Below, one piece after another: positions 17,089 to 26,235 of a stretch of 64,000 nt of DNA (the first letter of the stretch is position 1; every line of letters starts with the position of its first letter). The stretch is from NCBI GenBank assembly GCA_016191525.1, contig JACPOK010000033.1:806001-870000 (forward strand), given 5' to 3'. The notes under the pieces were generated by a model, which saw nothing but the letters and a program-made list of their open reading frames with translations, was not told the origin of the DNA and ran no database searches. The stretch comes from Burkholderiales bacterium (GTDB lineage Bacteria > Pseudomonadota > Gammaproteobacteria > Burkholderiales > Burkholderiaceae_C). The position numbers were made by a program, and so were the translations under genes.

Positions 17089-18939
17089 TTGTTCCGCGCC
17101 TTCGAAAAACTCCTGCACCCCTACCCCGCCGCCGAACCCCAGCTTCCGCCCACGGGCTTTCTCGCTTTCATCGCCGCCTGCACGCCGGGGCTGCGCGGCT
17201 ACATCGCGCTGCTGGCGCTGCTGTCGGCGGCCATCTCGGCCTACGAGGCCTTCCTGTTCGCGCTGCTGGGCCACATCGTCGACTGGCTGGGGCGCATACC
17301 GCCCGGCCGGCTGTGGGCCGAGCAGGGCCACATGCTCCTGCTGCTGGCCGCGGTGCTGGCGGGCAGCACGCTGCTGATCGCGCTGCACACCATCGTCAAG
17401 CACCAGACGCTGGCCATCAACTTCCCCCTGCGGCTGCGCTGGAACTTCCACCGGCTGATGCTGGGCCAGAGCATGGCCTTCTACTCCGACGAGTTCGCCG
17501 GCCGCATCACCACCAAGGTCATGCAGACGGCGCTGGCGGTGCGCGAGATGATCTTCACCACCACCGAGGTGGTCATCGGCATCGGGGTGTACTTCATCAC
17601 CATCCTGGCGCTGGCCGGCGGCTTTGACGCGCGGCTCACGCTGCCCTTCATCGCCTGGTTCGTGCTGTACGCCGCGTCCACCGTGTACTTCGTGCCGCGG
17701 CTGGCGCGCGTGGGCAAGGCGCAGGCCGATGCCCGCTCCATGATGACGGGCCGCATCACCGACGCCTACACCAACATCTCCACCGTCAAGCTGTTCTCGC
17801 ACACCCAGCGCGAGGCGGGTTTCGCGCAGGACGCGATGCAGGAGTTCAAGACCACCGGCTACCGGCAGATGCGGCTGGTGAGCGGCTTCGAGATCGCCAA
17901 CCACGCGCTGGTGGTGCTGCTGATCCTGGCCGCCTGCGGCACTTCGCTGCTGCTGTGGACGCGCGGCGAAGTGGGCATAGGCGCGGTGGCCGCCGTGACG
18001 GCCATGGCGCTGCGCATCAGCGGCATGTCGCACTGGATCATGTGGGAGATGACCTCCCTGTTCGAGAACGTCGGCACGGTGCAGGACGGCATCAACACCC
18101 TCTCGCGGCCGCGCCAGGTGGTGGATGCGCCCGGTGCGGGCACGCTGGAAGTGCCGCGCGGCGAGGTGCGCTTCGACCACGTGGGCTTCGGCTACGGCAA
18201 GGGCAAGCGCGTGATCGACGACTTCACGCTCACCGTGAAGCCGGGCGAGAAGATCGGCCTGATCGGCCGTTCGGGCGCGGGCAAGTCCACGCTGGTGAAC
18301 CTGCTGCTGCGCTTCTATGACCTGGACGCCGGCCGCATCCTGGTCGACGGCCAGGACATCGCCCACGTCACGCAGGACAGCCTGCGCCGCCACATCGGCA
18401 TGGTGACGCAGGACACGTCGCTGCTGCACCGCTCGGTTCGCGACAACCTCACCTACGGCCGGCCCGGCGCCACGGATGAGGAAATGATCCTTGCCGCGCG
18501 CCGCGCCGAAGCGCACGACTTCATCGCGGCCCTGGGCGACCTGCAAGGCCGCACCGGCTACGACGCCCAGGTGGGCGAGCGCGGCGTCAAGCTCTCAGGC
18601 GGCCAGCGCCAGCGCATCACCATCGCGCGGGTGATGCTCAAGGACGCGCCCATCCTGCTGCTGGACGAAGCCACCAGCGCGCTCGACTCCGAAGTGGAGG
18701 CCGCGATCCAGGCCAGCCTGGACACGCTGATGCAGGGCAAGACGGTGGTGGCCATCGCGCACCGCCTGTCCACCATCGCGGCCATGGACCGGCTGGTGGT
18801 GATGGACGGCGGGCGCATCGCCGAGGAAGGCACCCACCGCGCGCTGCTGGCGCAGGGCGGCCTGTATGCGCGGCTGTGGGCACACCAGAGCGGCGGCTTC
18901 CTGGGCGAGGAAGAAGAACTTGAGGAGCAGGCCGCCTGA
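17089..18939 (+). CDS. ABC exporter, fused permease and ATPase
   Basis: A half-transporter of about 616 residues: six TM helices (about 40-320) then a nucleotide-binding domain with Walker A (GRSGAGKST), signature LSGGQRQR and Walker B (ILLLDEATSALD). It belongs to the MsbA/MdlB-like lipid or multidrug exporter group; the substrate is unknown. I prefer the TTG at 17089 (GGAG 7 bases upstream, protein starting FRAFEKLLHPYP) over the GTG at 17029, which would place the start only 13 bases from the LexA box. It is divergent from imuA. Confidence 0.9.
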   Translation: MFRAFEKLLHPYPAAEPQLPPTGFLAFIAACTPGLRGYIALLALLSAAISAYEAFLFALLGHIVDWLGRIPPGRLWAEQGHMLLLLAAVLAGSTLLIALHTIVKHQTLAINFPLRLRWNFHRLMLGQSMAFYSDEFAGRITTKVMQTALAVREMIFTTTEVVIGIGVYFITILALAGGFDARLTLPFIAWFVLYAASTVYFVPRLARVGKAQADARSMMTGRITDAYTNISTVKLFSHTQREAGFAQDAMQEFKTTGYRQMRLVSGFEIANHALVVLLILAACGTSLLLWTRGEVGIGAVAAVTAMALRISGMSHWIMWEMTSLFENVGTVQDGINTLSRPRQVVDAPGAGTLEVPRGEVRFDHVGFGYGKGKRVIDDFTLTVKPGEKIGLIGRSGAGKSTLVNLLLRFYDLDAGRILVDGQDIAHVTQDSLRRHIGMVTQDTSLLHRSVRDNLTYGRPGATDEEMILAARRAEAHDFIAALGDLQGRTGYDAQVGERGVKLSGGQRQRITIARVMLKDAPILLLDEATSALDSEVEAAIQASLDTLMQGKTVVAIAHRLSTIAAMDRLVVMDGGRIAEEGTHRALLAQGGLYARLWAHQSGGFLGEEEELEEQAA

Positions 18940-19049
18940 CCCGCGCGCTCTTCGCATGGCGTCCTACGGCGCTTCGGGCGTGCTGCCCACACCCCCGGCC
19001 GGCGGGGCCCGTTACTGTAGACCCATACCTTAACCACCCCGGAGATACC

Positions 19050-19124
19050 ATGAGCACCATCATCTACATCGTTGGCCTTGTCGTCGTTGTCGGCTTCATC
19101 CTTTCCTTCTTCGGCATGCGCTGA
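19050..19124 (+). CDS. 24-residue single-span membrane peptide
   Basis: ATG at 19050 is preceded by GGAG with 5 bases spacing. The peptide starts [10 protein letters not shown], continues with a Val-rich hydrophobic run and ends FFGMR, forming one TM helix with a terminal Arg. It resembles short uncharacterised proteins often annotated in Comamonadaceae, from memory. Its coding sequence overlaps the likely start of the downstream glycosylase gene in another frame. Too short for ordinary gene finding; the ribosome site and clean TM profile support it. Confidence 0.7.
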   Translation: MSTIIYIVGLVVVVGFILSFFGMR

Positions 19125-19692
19125 GCTGAGGCCGGCTGATTTTTCGGCGGCTTCGCACGAGGTCGCCCGCTCGCTCATCGGCGCCACCCTGCTGGTGGAC
19201 GGCGTGGGCGGCATCATCGTCGAGACCGAAGCCTACGATCACGAAGACCCGGCCTCGCACAGCTTTTCCGGCCCCACCGCGCGCAATGCCGTCATGTTCG
19301 GCCCGCCGGGCCGCGCCTATGTCTACCGCTCCTATGGCATCCACTGGTGCCTGAACTTCGTCACATGCGTGCAAGGCCACGGTGCCGGGGTCCTGATACG
19401 CGCCGTCGAGCCCACGCAGGGCATTGACCTGATGCGCGCGCGGCGCGGGCTGGATGACGTGCGGCTGCTGTGCTCGGGCCCGGGCCGGCTGGGCCAGGCG
19501 CTGGGCATCACCCATGAACTGAACGGGCTGCGGCTGGACCGCAAGCCCTTCAGGGTGCTGGCGGCGCCGCAGGGTGTGCAGGTGGTTTGCGGCCCGCGCA
19601 TCGGCATCTCCAAGGCGGTGGATGTGCCCTGGCGGTTCGGCCTTGCCGGCTCACGCTACCTCAGCGCGAAATTTGGTATCTTGCGGCCATGA
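19072..19692 (+). CDS. mpg: 3-methyladenine DNA glycosylase (AAG/MPG family)
   Basis: This base-excision enzyme removes alkylated purines. The conserved regions are clear: [59 protein letters not shown] and VLIRAVEP. The start is unclear: there is no in-frame ATG, only TTGs (19072, 19078, 19087) or a CTG at 19126, 2 bases after the stop of the 24-residue peptide, which suggests translational coupling. Homology begins only near residue 20, so a start at 19087 or 19126 is quite possible. The stop overlaps the next ATG (ATGA). Confidence 0.88.
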   Translation: MALSSLSASSFPSSACAELRPADFSAASHEVARSLIGATLLVDGVGGIIVETEAYDHEDPASHSFSGPTARNAVMFGPPGRAYVYRSYGIHWCLNFVTCVQGHGAGVLIRAVEPTQGIDLMRARRGLDDVRLLCSGPGRLGQALGITHELNGLRLDRKPFRVLAAPQGVQVVCGPRIGISKAVDVPWRFGLAGSRYLSAKFGILRP

Positions 19693-20267
19693 ACAGATCT
19701 GTTTTCCTGAAGTCCGCCCTGCTCGGCGCCTGTCTGCTGGGCCTCGCCGCCTGCAAGGATTCCGCCGCACCCGCCAGCGCGGAAACCGCCACGCCGGTTT
19801 CAACGGCCGCCATCGCCGCCGAGGCCAAGGGCTTCGCCGTGGGTGCCACCATGAGCGCGCGCACGGTCTATGTGTTTTTCGACCCGCAGTGCCCGCACTG
19901 CGCCGCGTTGTGGGTGGCCGCCAAGCCACTGAAATCGCAGGCCAGGTTCATCTGGATTCCGGTCGGCCTGCTGAACGCCAGCAGCACCACGCAGGGCGCG
20001 GCTCTGCTGGCGGCCGCCGACCCGGTCGCCGCCATGGATCGGCATGAGGAATCGATGCGCACCCAGCAGGGCGGCATCAAGGCCGAGGGCGACCTCACCG
20101 CGCAGAAAGCCGCTGTCGCTGCCAACACGCACTTGCTGAACAAATTCGGCTTTGCCTCCGTGCCCACTATCGTCGGAACGCACGCGCAAAGCGGTGCCCT
20201 GGTCAAGCAGGAAGGCGCCATGCCCACCGCCGCCCTCGCGGCGCTGCTGGGCCTGCAGGCGCCCTGA
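19689..20267 (+). CDS. Thioredoxin-fold lipoprotein, DsbG/DsbC-like
   Basis: A 192-residue periplasmic lipoprotein: lipobox LAAC (Cys22), then a thioredoxin fold with active site CPHC (Cys68-Cys71, in [13 protein letters not shown]) and the cis-Pro loop FASVPTIV. It resembles DsbG/DsbC-type thiol-disulfide enzymes but lacks the N-terminal dimerisation domain. The ATG overlaps the mpg stop, so the two are co-translated; that pairing with a DNA-repair enzyme is odd and may be only positional. A longer reading frame starting inside mpg was not used because the lipoprotein signal begins at 19689. Confidence 0.85.
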   Translation: MNRSVFLKSALLGACLLGLAACKDSAAPASAETATPVSTAAIAAEAKGFAVGATMSARTVYVFFDPQCPHCAALWVAAKPLKSQARFIWIPVGLLNASSTTQGAALLAAADPVAAMDRHEESMRTQQGGIKAEGDLTAQKAAVAANTHLLNKFGFASVPTIVGTHAQSGALVKQEGAMPTAALAALLGLQAP

Positions 20268-20275
20268 AGCCGCCT

Positions 20276-20806
20276 TTAGCGGCGCAGTTCGCTGACCACC
20301 ACGCTGCCGTCGGCGCCCTGCACCACGGTCATCGGGGGGTCGCGCATTTCGGTGATCACGGTGCCCATGGTGCGGGCCGGCGCGGCGGCCAATGCCACCG
20401 GTGCGGCGACCGGGGCCCGCACGGCGGATTGCGCCACCACCACGCCGGGGCTCATGCCGGCGGGCCGCTGGTTGACCATCGCCGCGCCGCTGGCCAGGAT
20501 GGTGTGCGGCAGGTGCATGGCTTCGGCGGTGCGCCGGTCGGTCAGCAGCACGGAGCCGGCTTGCGCAGTGCGGCCGGCCGCGGGCAGCGCCGCTTCGCGC
20601 GGGCAGTCGCCGCCCAGGGCGAACACCATGTGGCCGCCGGGAAATACGGCGGGCAGGGTTTCATGGATGGGACGGCTCATGTCCACCGGGGCGGTCTGCG
20701 CGTTGTAGACGACCTGGTTGGAGCGGTCATACACCGTGTAGCACGCCATGGCATTGGCGCCCGCCAGGGCCAGGGAACAGACAATCGCGAGCTTGAACTT
20801 CTTCAT
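20276..20806 (-). CDS. Exported protein of unknown function
   Basis: A 176-residue protein starting at MKKFKLA with a signal peptide (cleaved near ANAMA). The mature part begins CYTVYDRSNQVVYNAQTAPVD, a motif I have seen in small uncharacterised betaproteobacterial exported proteins, with a second Cys in GGDCPRE that could form a disulfide. The rest is Ala/Val-rich low complexity ending in a short beta-like VVQGADGSVVVSEL segment. Convergent with the thioredoxin-fold lipoprotein, 8 bases apart. No function assigned. Confidence 0.75.
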   Translation of the reverse strand: MKKFKLAIVCSLALAGANAMACYTVYDRSNQVVYNAQTAPVDMSRPIHETLPAVFPGGHMVFALGGDCPREAALPAAGRTAQAGSVLLTDRRTAEAMHLPHTILASGAAMVNQRPAGMSPGVVVAQSAVRAPVAAPVALAAAPARTMGTVITEMRDPPMTVVQGADGSVVVSELRR

Positions 20807-20888
20807 GATGAACTTTCGCCCGGGATGGATCCCCGGAATGAAGCGATCATGAAATGGCGGCCGCGGCGCACAGGCAGGCCAATGCACT

Positions 20889-20923
20889 GTCCGGCTGTCA
20901 GCCGGACTCGCTACCGTGTAGCG
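20889..20923. terminator. Two tandem perfect hairpins
   Basis: GTCCGGCT/AGCCGGAC (3-base loop, 20889-20907) followed by CGCTAC/GTAGCG (3-base loop, 20909-20923). They lie 5 bases beyond the stop of the CoA-transferase gene (minus strand) and before the next gene. There is no U-run, so this is a probable transcript-end structure rather than a classical terminator. Confidence 0.45.
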
Positions 20924-20928
20924 GGACG

Positions 20929-22305
20929 TTACCAGTGTGGCGGTGAGTATCCGGGTGGAACCGAAGACTGCGTGAAGGCCGCAGGCGTGCGTGCCAGCTG
21001 TGCGCTGGGGCGCACTGCGAGCAGTTCGCCGAAGCCTGAGGCAGAGCTTTCAAGAAACGGCTTGATGTCGGGGCGCGGGCACTGCAAGCCGCCCTCGACG
21101 CGGCGCAGGCCGCGCAGCCACTGCGCCGTCTGCGCCAGCGAAACCTGCACGTGCCAGCTGCCGCCCTTCTGCTGCTGGCGGCACAGCGCGGCGGCGGCGC
21201 CCAGGGCCACCAGGTGGCCGGTGGCTTCGTCAAGAATCTGCATCGGCATGGGCCGGGGCTTGCCGTCGCCCGCGGCCTGGCCTTCGGCATGGTTGAAGCC
21301 CATCGCTGTCTGCAGCAGCGAATCAAAGCCGCGGCGCGAAGCCCAGGGGCCTTGCGCGCCGTACGCCGTGAGCGAGACGTAGACCAGCCCCGGGCGCAGC
21401 GCCGCCGCCTCATGCGCGCCGAAGCCCAGTGCCTGCAGGCCGCCGGGCCGGTAGCCCTGCACCATCACGTGCGCCCCCTGCAGCAACTGCGTGAACGTGG
21501 AGCGGCCCGGGCCACTGCGCAAGTCAACATGCGCCGAGCGCTTGCCCCGGCTGGTATCGGCGATGGCTTCGATGTTGGGCAGGTGCGGCGAGTTAACCAG
21601 CATCACGTCGGCGCCATATGCCGCCAGTGCGCGCCCGCCCACCGGCCCGGCCAGGATGCGCGTGAGTTCCAGCACATGGACTCCCTCGAGCGGCCGCAGG
21701 GACGTGGCGAGCGCAGGCAGCGGCAGGACAGGCGCATCCCCGATGCGTTCAATCGTGAACAGGGGCTGGCCCGCCACCGCCCTGCCCTGCGGCGTTGCGT
21801 CCCACTCGTCAAAGCTGCGCAAAGCCGTCGCGACCAGCCCGGCCCGCGCCGAAGCTTCTTCATAGTCCAGCGCCTTCCAGCCCAGCATGGCCCGGTCGGC
21901 ATCGGCGCGTTTCGCGGTGCCGGGGTCCAGGCCCATCAGCTTCAAGGCGCCATCGCGGTGGTGGGCGAAGTTGCAGTGGATGCGAACAAAGCCGTCGGCG
22001 CAGCGGTAGAGGCCAGAGAAGCGGTCCCAGGGTTCGGGCACCCGGCCATCCACGCTGAACCAGCCGGTGCACTCGGCCGCCGCGTGAAGCATGTCCACCG
22101 CCACGCGCTGGCGGCCGCAACCGCGCAAGTGGCCGATTTCGCAGGCGGCCAATGCCGCGGCCGCGATCGTGGCCTGGGCCGCGGTTCCCACGGCGAAGGA
22201 AGAGGGAAAGACCGGGTCCTGCCCGGACAGGTCGACGAAGCCCAGCGCTTCCCCCGGCAACCCGGCGAGTTGCCAGATCGAAGCCAGGGCATCTCGCGGG
22301 TTCAA
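20929..22305 (-). CDS. Class III CoA-transferase (CaiB/BaiF family)
   Basis: A 458-residue protein. The canonical N-terminal motif of the family (LEGVHVLELTRILAGPVGGRALAAYGADV in part) appears only at about residue 207, followed by TSRGKRSAHVDL and GYRPGGLQALGF. The first 200 residues resemble the central small domain of the same family (VDMLHAAAE..., then SGLYRCADGFVRIHC), and a second central-domain-like segment follows at about 340-400. The protein is thus a partly duplicated, rearranged CaiB fold. It would move CoA between carboxylic acids; the substrate is unknown. It sits 1 base after scoB, probably in the same operon. Confidence 0.85.
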   Translation of the reverse strand: MNPRDALASIWQLAGLPGEALGFVDLSGQDPVFPSSFAVGTAAQATIAAAALAACEIGHLRGCGRQRVAVDMLHAAAECTGWFSVDGRVPEPWDRFSGLYRCADGFVRIHCNFAHHRDGALKLMGLDPGTAKRADADRAMLGWKALDYEEASARAGLVATALRSFDEWDATPQGRAVAGQPLFTIERIGDAPVLPLPALATSLRPLEGVHVLELTRILAGPVGGRALAAYGADVMLVNSPHLPNIEAIADTSRGKRSAHVDLRSGPGRSTFTQLLQGAHVMVQGYRPGGLQALGFGAHEAAALRPGLVYVSLTAYGAQGPWASRRGFDSLLQTAMGFNHAEGQAAGDGKPRPMPMQILDEATGHLVALGAAAALCRQQQKGGSWHVQVSLAQTAQWLRGLRRVEGGLQCPRPDIKPFLESSASGFGELLAVRPSAQLARTPAAFTQSSVPPGYSPPHW

Positions 22306-22306
22306 C

Positions 22307-22942
22307 TCAGTGCAGCTTGACGCCTGTCTTGGCCTGCAGCGAGTCCATCGTCACGCCCGGGGCGAGTTCGACGACCTTCAGGCCCTGTTCGGTCACGTCC
22401 ATCACGGCCAGGTCGGTGATGATGCGGTCCACCACGCCGACGCCGGTGAGAGGCAGCGTGCACCTGGGCAGGATTTTCATGTCCTCGGTGCCGTCCTTCT
22501 TGCGGGCCACGTGCTCCATCAGCACGATCACGCGCTTGACGCCGGCCACCAGGTCCATGGCGCCGCCCATGCCCTTGACCATCTTGCCCGGGATCATCCA
22601 GTTGGCCAGGTCGCCGTGTTCGCTGACCTGCATGGCGCCCAGGATCGACAGGTTGATCTTGCCGCCGCGGATCATCGCAAAGCTGTCGTGGCTGCCGAAG
22701 ATGGCCGAGCCCTTGATGGTGGTGACGGTCTGCTTTCCGGCGTTGATCAGGTCGGCATCGACCTGGTCTTCCGTCGGGAAGGGGCCGATGCCCAGCATGC
22801 CGTTCTCTGACTGCAGCCAAACTTCCTTGTCGCCCACGAAGTTGGCCACCAGGGTCGGGATGCCTATCCCTAAGTTCACGTAGAAGCCGTCTTCGAGTTC
22901 CTGCGCCGCGCGCGCGGCCATCTGGTCTTGGGTCCAAGGCAT
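22307..22942 (-). CDS. scoB: 3-oxoacid CoA-transferase subunit B
   Basis: The 211-residue beta subunit of a succinyl-CoA:3-oxoacid (or 3-oxoadipate) CoA-transferase. Typical motifs: [12 protein letters not shown], then [12 protein letters not shown] with the catalytic Glu of the family (ENG), and [15 protein letters not shown]. The start at MPWTQDQ is chosen for the AGGAG just upstream; the longer frame would run into scoA. It converts acetoacetate-type acids to CoA thioesters with subunit A, feeding ketone body or aromatic-acid degradation. Confidence 0.92.
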   Translation of the reverse strand: MPWTQDQMAARAAQELEDGFYVNLGIGIPTLVANFVGDKEVWLQSENGMLGIGPFPTEDQVDADLINAGKQTVTTIKGSAIFGSHDSFAMIRGGKINLSILGAMQVSEHGDLANWMIPGKMVKGMGGAMDLVAGVKRVIVLMEHVARKKDGTEDMKILPRCTLPLTGVGVVDRIITDLAVMDVTEQGLKVVELAPGVTMDSLQAKTGVKLH

Positions 22943-22943
22943 G

Positions 22944-23651
22944 TCAGGCTCCTGATTTTTCGGTGATCGTTCTCTTTTCAATGCGCTTCTCGGGAGTCGC
23001 ATTGAGCACGATGCGGTGCACGTAAATACCCGGCAGGTGGATGTCGTCGGGTGCGAGTTCGCCGATCTCGACGATCTTCTCCACCTCCACGATGCAGACC
23101 TTGCCCGCCATGGCGGCGGCGGGGTTGAAGTTGCGTGCCGTGAGGTTGAAGCGCAGGTTGCCCGACTTGTCGGCCACGGCCGCCTTGACCAGCGAAACGT
23201 CGGGCACCAGCGAGCGTTCCATCACATAGGTTTCACCGTCGAACTCACGCAGTTCCTTGCCCTCGGCCACCATGGTGCCTACGCCTGTCTTGGTGAAGAA
23301 GGCCGGGATGCCGGCCCCGCCCGCGCGCAGCTTCTCGGCCAGCGTGCCCTGTGGCGTGAACTCCAGCTCGAGCTCTTTGGCCAGGTACTGGCGCTCGAAT
23401 TCCTTGTTCTCGCCGACGTAGCTGGAGATCATCTTTTTGATCTGGCGCGTCTGCAGCAGCTTGCCCAGGCCGAAATCGTCGACCCCGGCGTTGTTGGAAA
23501 TGGCCGTGAGGTTCTTGATGCCGGAATCGCGCAGCGCGTCGATCAGCGCCTCGGGAATGCCGCACAGGCCGAAGCCGCCGACGGCCAGCAGCTGGCCGTC
23601 CTTGATGACGCCCTTGATCGCTTCGGCTGCGGAAGGAAATATCTTGTTCAC
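22944..23651 (-). CDS. scoA: 3-oxoacid CoA-transferase subunit A
   Basis: The 235-residue alpha subunit, with [22 protein letters not shown] and [15 protein letters not shown], hallmarks of the family. The start is a GTG (NKIFPSA...) with AGGAG 7 bases upstream. One base separates it from scoB, so the two subunits are co-translated. It is divergent from a PAS-LuxR regulator across 100 bases. Confidence 0.92.
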   Translation of the reverse strand: MNKIFPSAAEAIKGVIKDGQLLAVGGFGLCGIPEALIDALRDSGIKNLTAISNNAGVDDFGLGKLLQTRQIKKMISSYVGENKEFERQYLAKELELEFTPQGTLAEKLRAGGAGIPAFFTKTGVGTMVAEGKELREFDGETYVMERSLVPDVSLVKAAVADKSGNLRFNLTARNFNPAAAMAGKVCIVEVEKIVEIGELAPDDIHLPGIYVHRIVLNATPEKRIEKRTITEKSGA

Positions 23652-23751
23652 GCCAGTCTCCTGATGATGAGAAACCCGTAGGCGCAAGCCCGGGGAATGC
23701 CGCTACGATACTACTTAGAAAGTTACGTAGTTCTTCGTAAAGGTTAGCCCG

Positions 23752-24306
23752 ATGGACGCAATCGAAATTAACTACCGAGTTGCATTCAACCTGGCGCCCG
23801 TAGGGCTGGTGTTGTCGCGCAACCGTGCGATTGTGGACTGCAACCAGCAGCTGTGCGAAATGTTCGGCGCCTCGCATGAAGTGCTGGTCGGGCAGTCGTT
23901 CCAGGTGCTCTACCCCAGCGCCGACGAGTACGAGCGCCTGGGCGCACGGATGGCGCCCATCCTGAACGCCCGCGGCAGCTACGCCGACGACCGCATCATG
24001 AAGCGCGCCAACGGCGAAGTCTTCTGGTGCCACGTGACCGGCCGCGCGCTCAACCGCGACACGCCGCACGAAGCCGGCATCTGGTCATTCGAGGATTTGA
24101 GCTCGCAGCGCCCGGTCAAGGCCGAGCTGACGGCGCGGGAGCGCGAGGTGGCCGCCCGGCTGCTCGACGGCATGACATCCAAGGAAATCGGCAAGACCCT
24201 GGCCATCAGCCACCGCACGGTGGAAATCTACCGGGCCCGCCTGATGCGCAAGTACAAGGCCAGCACCACCGGCGACCTGGTGCACAAGCTGATGGCCGGC
24301 GCCTGA
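23752..24306 (+). CDS. PAS-LuxR transcriptional regulator
   Basis: A 184-residue regulator with an N-terminal PAS domain (about 8-110; FNLAPVGLVLSRNRAIVDCNQQ...) and a C-terminal LuxR/FixJ-type helix-turn-helix (about 122-180; LTAREREVAARLLDGMTSKEIG, then SHRTVEIYRARLM). There is no receiver domain, so the signal is probably sensed by the PAS domain itself. Its divergent position makes the scoAB-CoA transferase operon its likely target. The 100-base gap contains a TACGTA palindrome (23733-23738), a weak operator candidate. Confidence 0.88.
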   Translation: MDAIEINYRVAFNLAPVGLVLSRNRAIVDCNQQLCEMFGASHEVLVGQSFQVLYPSADEYERLGARMAPILNARGSYADDRIMKRANGEVFWCHVTGRALNRDTPHEAGIWSFEDLSSQRPVKAELTAREREVAARLLDGMTSKEIGKTLAISHRTVEIYRARLMRKYKASTTGDLVHKLMAGA

Positions 24307-24336
24307 CGTCATTGCTGCGGAGGCGCGAACGCAGCC

Positions 24337-24705
24337 CTATTTCACGTCGATGACTTCCGAGGCGCTGCGGAAGGCATCCACCGCCGCCGGGAAACCACAG
24401 TAAACGCTGGCGTGCAGGAAGATCTCCTGCAGCTCCTCAAGCGTCACGCCATTGTTCAGCGCGCCGCGCACGTGGATCTTCAGCTCATGCATGCGCCCGA
24501 GCGCAACCAGCATCGATACGGTGACGATGCTGCGTGTCTTCAGGTCGATACCGGTGCGCTGCCAGGTGTTCCCCCAGGCCTGCCGGGTCACCAGGTCCTG
24601 CAGCGGCGCGGTGAACGGGGTGGCGCGGTCCAGCGCGCCCTGCACGTACTCGTTGCCCAGCACGGCGCGGCGCGTGGCCAGGCCCTTGTCGTAATCGGAA
24701 TCCAT
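24337..24705 (-). CDS. Carboxymuconolactone decarboxylase family protein
   Basis: A 122-residue protein from MDSDYDKGL (GGAG upstream), matching PcaC-like proteins in length and pattern: RRAVLGNEYV, WGNTWQRTGIDLKTRSIVTVSMLVALGR, then LEELQEIFLHASVYCGFPAA. The decarboxylase works on 4-carboxymuconolactone in protocatechuate degradation, but many relatives have other roles. The aromatic pathway genes that would confirm PcaC are not next to it; a PcaD-like gene is 14 kb away. The family is certain, the substrate is not. Confidence 0.85.
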   Translation of the reverse strand: MDSDYDKGLATRRAVLGNEYVQGALDRATPFTAPLQDLVTRQAWGNTWQRTGIDLKTRSIVTVSMLVALGRMHELKIHVRGALNNGVTLEELQEIFLHASVYCGFPAAVDAFRSASEVIDVK

Positions 24706-24758
24706 GTGCTCTCCTTGAAACGGATGCACAGGATAATCGGCATCCAAGGAGACCCACG

Positions 24759-25346
24759 ATGAGCCGCTACCCCGCACCCGAACTGAAGGACGTACCCGAG
24801 GACATCCGCGCCCGCATCCTGGAAGTGCAGGAAAAGGCCGGCTTCGTGCCCAACGTGTTCCTGGCGCTGGCCCGCCGGCCGGCGGAATGGCGCGCTTTCT
24901 TCGCGTACCACGACGCACTGATGCTGCCGGAAGAAGGCTCGCTCAAGGATAGGAGTCTGACGAAGGGCGACCGCGAAATGATCGTCACCACCACCAGCGC
25001 GGCCAACAACTGCCTGTACTGCGTGGTGGCCCACGGCGCCATCCTGCGCATCCACGAGAAAAAGCCGCTCGTGGCCGACCAGGTGGCGGTGAACTACCGC
25101 AAGGCCGACATCACGCCGCGCCAGCGGGCCATGCTGGACTTCGCGATGAAGGTCGCACTGGCCTCGCACGAGATCGGCGAGGCCGACTTTGCCGCCCTGG
25201 CGCCGCACGGCTTCAGCGACGAGGACATCTGGGACATCGCGGCCATCACCGCCTTCTTCGGGTTGTCCAACCGCATGGCCAGCTTCAGCAACATGATGCC
25301 CAACCCCGAGTTCTACCTGATGGGCCGGGTGCCGAAGCAGAAATAG
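24759..25346 (+). CDS. AhpD-like peroxidase-related enzyme
   Basis: A 195-residue member of the alkylhydroperoxidase AhpD/CMD superfamily. The redox motif is present (NNCLYCVVAHG; Cys85, Cys88, His92), which supports a peroxidase or disulfide-exchange function rather than decarboxylation. It is divergent from the CMD-family gene, 53 bases away, so two members of one superfamily share a promoter region. The stop codon TAG lies in a sequence (25341-25355) resembling the GCTAT-type repeat extension. Confidence 0.88.
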   Translation: MSRYPAPELKDVPEDIRARILEVQEKAGFVPNVFLALARRPAEWRAFFAYHDALMLPEEGSLKDRSLTKGDREMIVTTTSAANNCLYCVVAHGAILRIHEKKPLVADQVAVNYRKADITPRQRAMLDFAMKVALASHEIGEADFAALAPHGFSDEDIWDIAAITAFFGLSNRMASFSNMMPNPEFYLMGRVPKQK

Positions 25347-25396
25347 CTGCTGCGCGATAGTTGAATCCGCCGGCGCCGGCGCCGCGTACGTTCTCC

Positions 25397-26230
25397 ATGC
25401 TGGACTTTTATCCGCGAAAGACGCCCGAGGGGCAGATCGTCAAGGTGGACAGCGGCTTCGGCCACAGCGGGCCGGGGCATTCCTGGCTGGGCACGCTGAG
25501 CGCCGCCGACGAGGCGCAGCGCTGGCTGGTCAACACACCCCTGCTGCAGTTCGACCACCCGAAGATCCGGCTGCTGGCCACCAGGCTCACCGCGCTGAAG
25601 GCCACGCCGCGCGAAAAAGCCGTTGCCTGCTTCCTGCACCTGCGCTCCATCCCCTTCGGCTGCATCGCCGACAGCACCGGCACCTCGGCCCTGGCCGTGA
25701 TGCGTGCCGGCAAGGGCGACTGCCACAGCAAGAGCACCTTGATGATCGCGCTGCTGCGGTCTTTGGGCATCCCGGCGCGCATGCGCTTCGTCACCATGAA
25801 GCCCGATTTCCTGCACGGCATCATCGACACCGGCGGCCAGCCGATCGAGCACGCCTACACCGAGGTGCTGCTGGACGACGATTGGCAGTCGGTGGACAGC
25901 TACGTGGTGGACGTGCGCCTGGCCGTCGCCGCCAAGGCCCGGCTGACGATGGAAAAACGCTCGCTGGGCTACGGCATGCACCGCGACGGCGCCATCAGCT
26001 GGGACGGCAGCACAAGCTCGTTCGGCCAGTTCACCGCCAACGACCCGGCCAGCATGCCGCTGCACGACTGGGGCGCGTTCGACGACCCCTACCAGTTCTA
26101 TTCGTCGGTGGCCTATGTCCGCGACCGGCTCAACTGGTCAAGCCGGTTCAAGTGGATGGTTGGGGCCCGCGTGGTCAACCGCAAGGTGAACCAGCTGCGC
26201 GACAACCCCCGCAAGCCTTTCAATACCTGA
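25397..26230 (+). CDS. Transglutaminase-like cysteine protease-fold protein (intact copy)
   Basis: A 277-residue cytoplasmic protein with a transglutaminase core: GKGDCHSKS (Cys109), EHAYTEV (His152) and SVDSY (Asp167) form a complete catalytic triad. Function is unknown; such stand-alone proteins may act as peptidases or amidases. ATG at 25397 is preferred; a TTG at 25361 would add 12 residues read from repeat-like sequence. A diverged paralogue at 51393-52169 has Ser at the catalytic Cys position. It ends 5 bases before the convergent SDR gene. Confidence 0.82.
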   Translation: MLDFYPRKTPEGQIVKVDSGFGHSGPGHSWLGTLSAADEAQRWLVNTPLLQFDHPKIRLLATRLTALKATPREKAVACFLHLRSIPFGCIADSTGTSALAVMRAGKGDCHSKSTLMIALLRSLGIPARMRFVTMKPDFLHGIIDTGGQPIEHAYTEVLLDDDWQSVDSYVVDVRLAVAAKARLTMEKRSLGYGMHRDGAISWDGSTSSFGQFTANDPASMPLHDWGAFDDPYQFYSSVAYVRDRLNWSSRFKWMVGARVVNRKVNQLRDNPRKPFNT

Positions 26231-26235
26231 GGCGT

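Noticed and set aside
23733..23738. TACGTA palindrome as a LuxR-type operator
   Set aside because: Only six symmetric bases; flanks AGAAAGT and GTTCTTC match poorly, so not listed separately.
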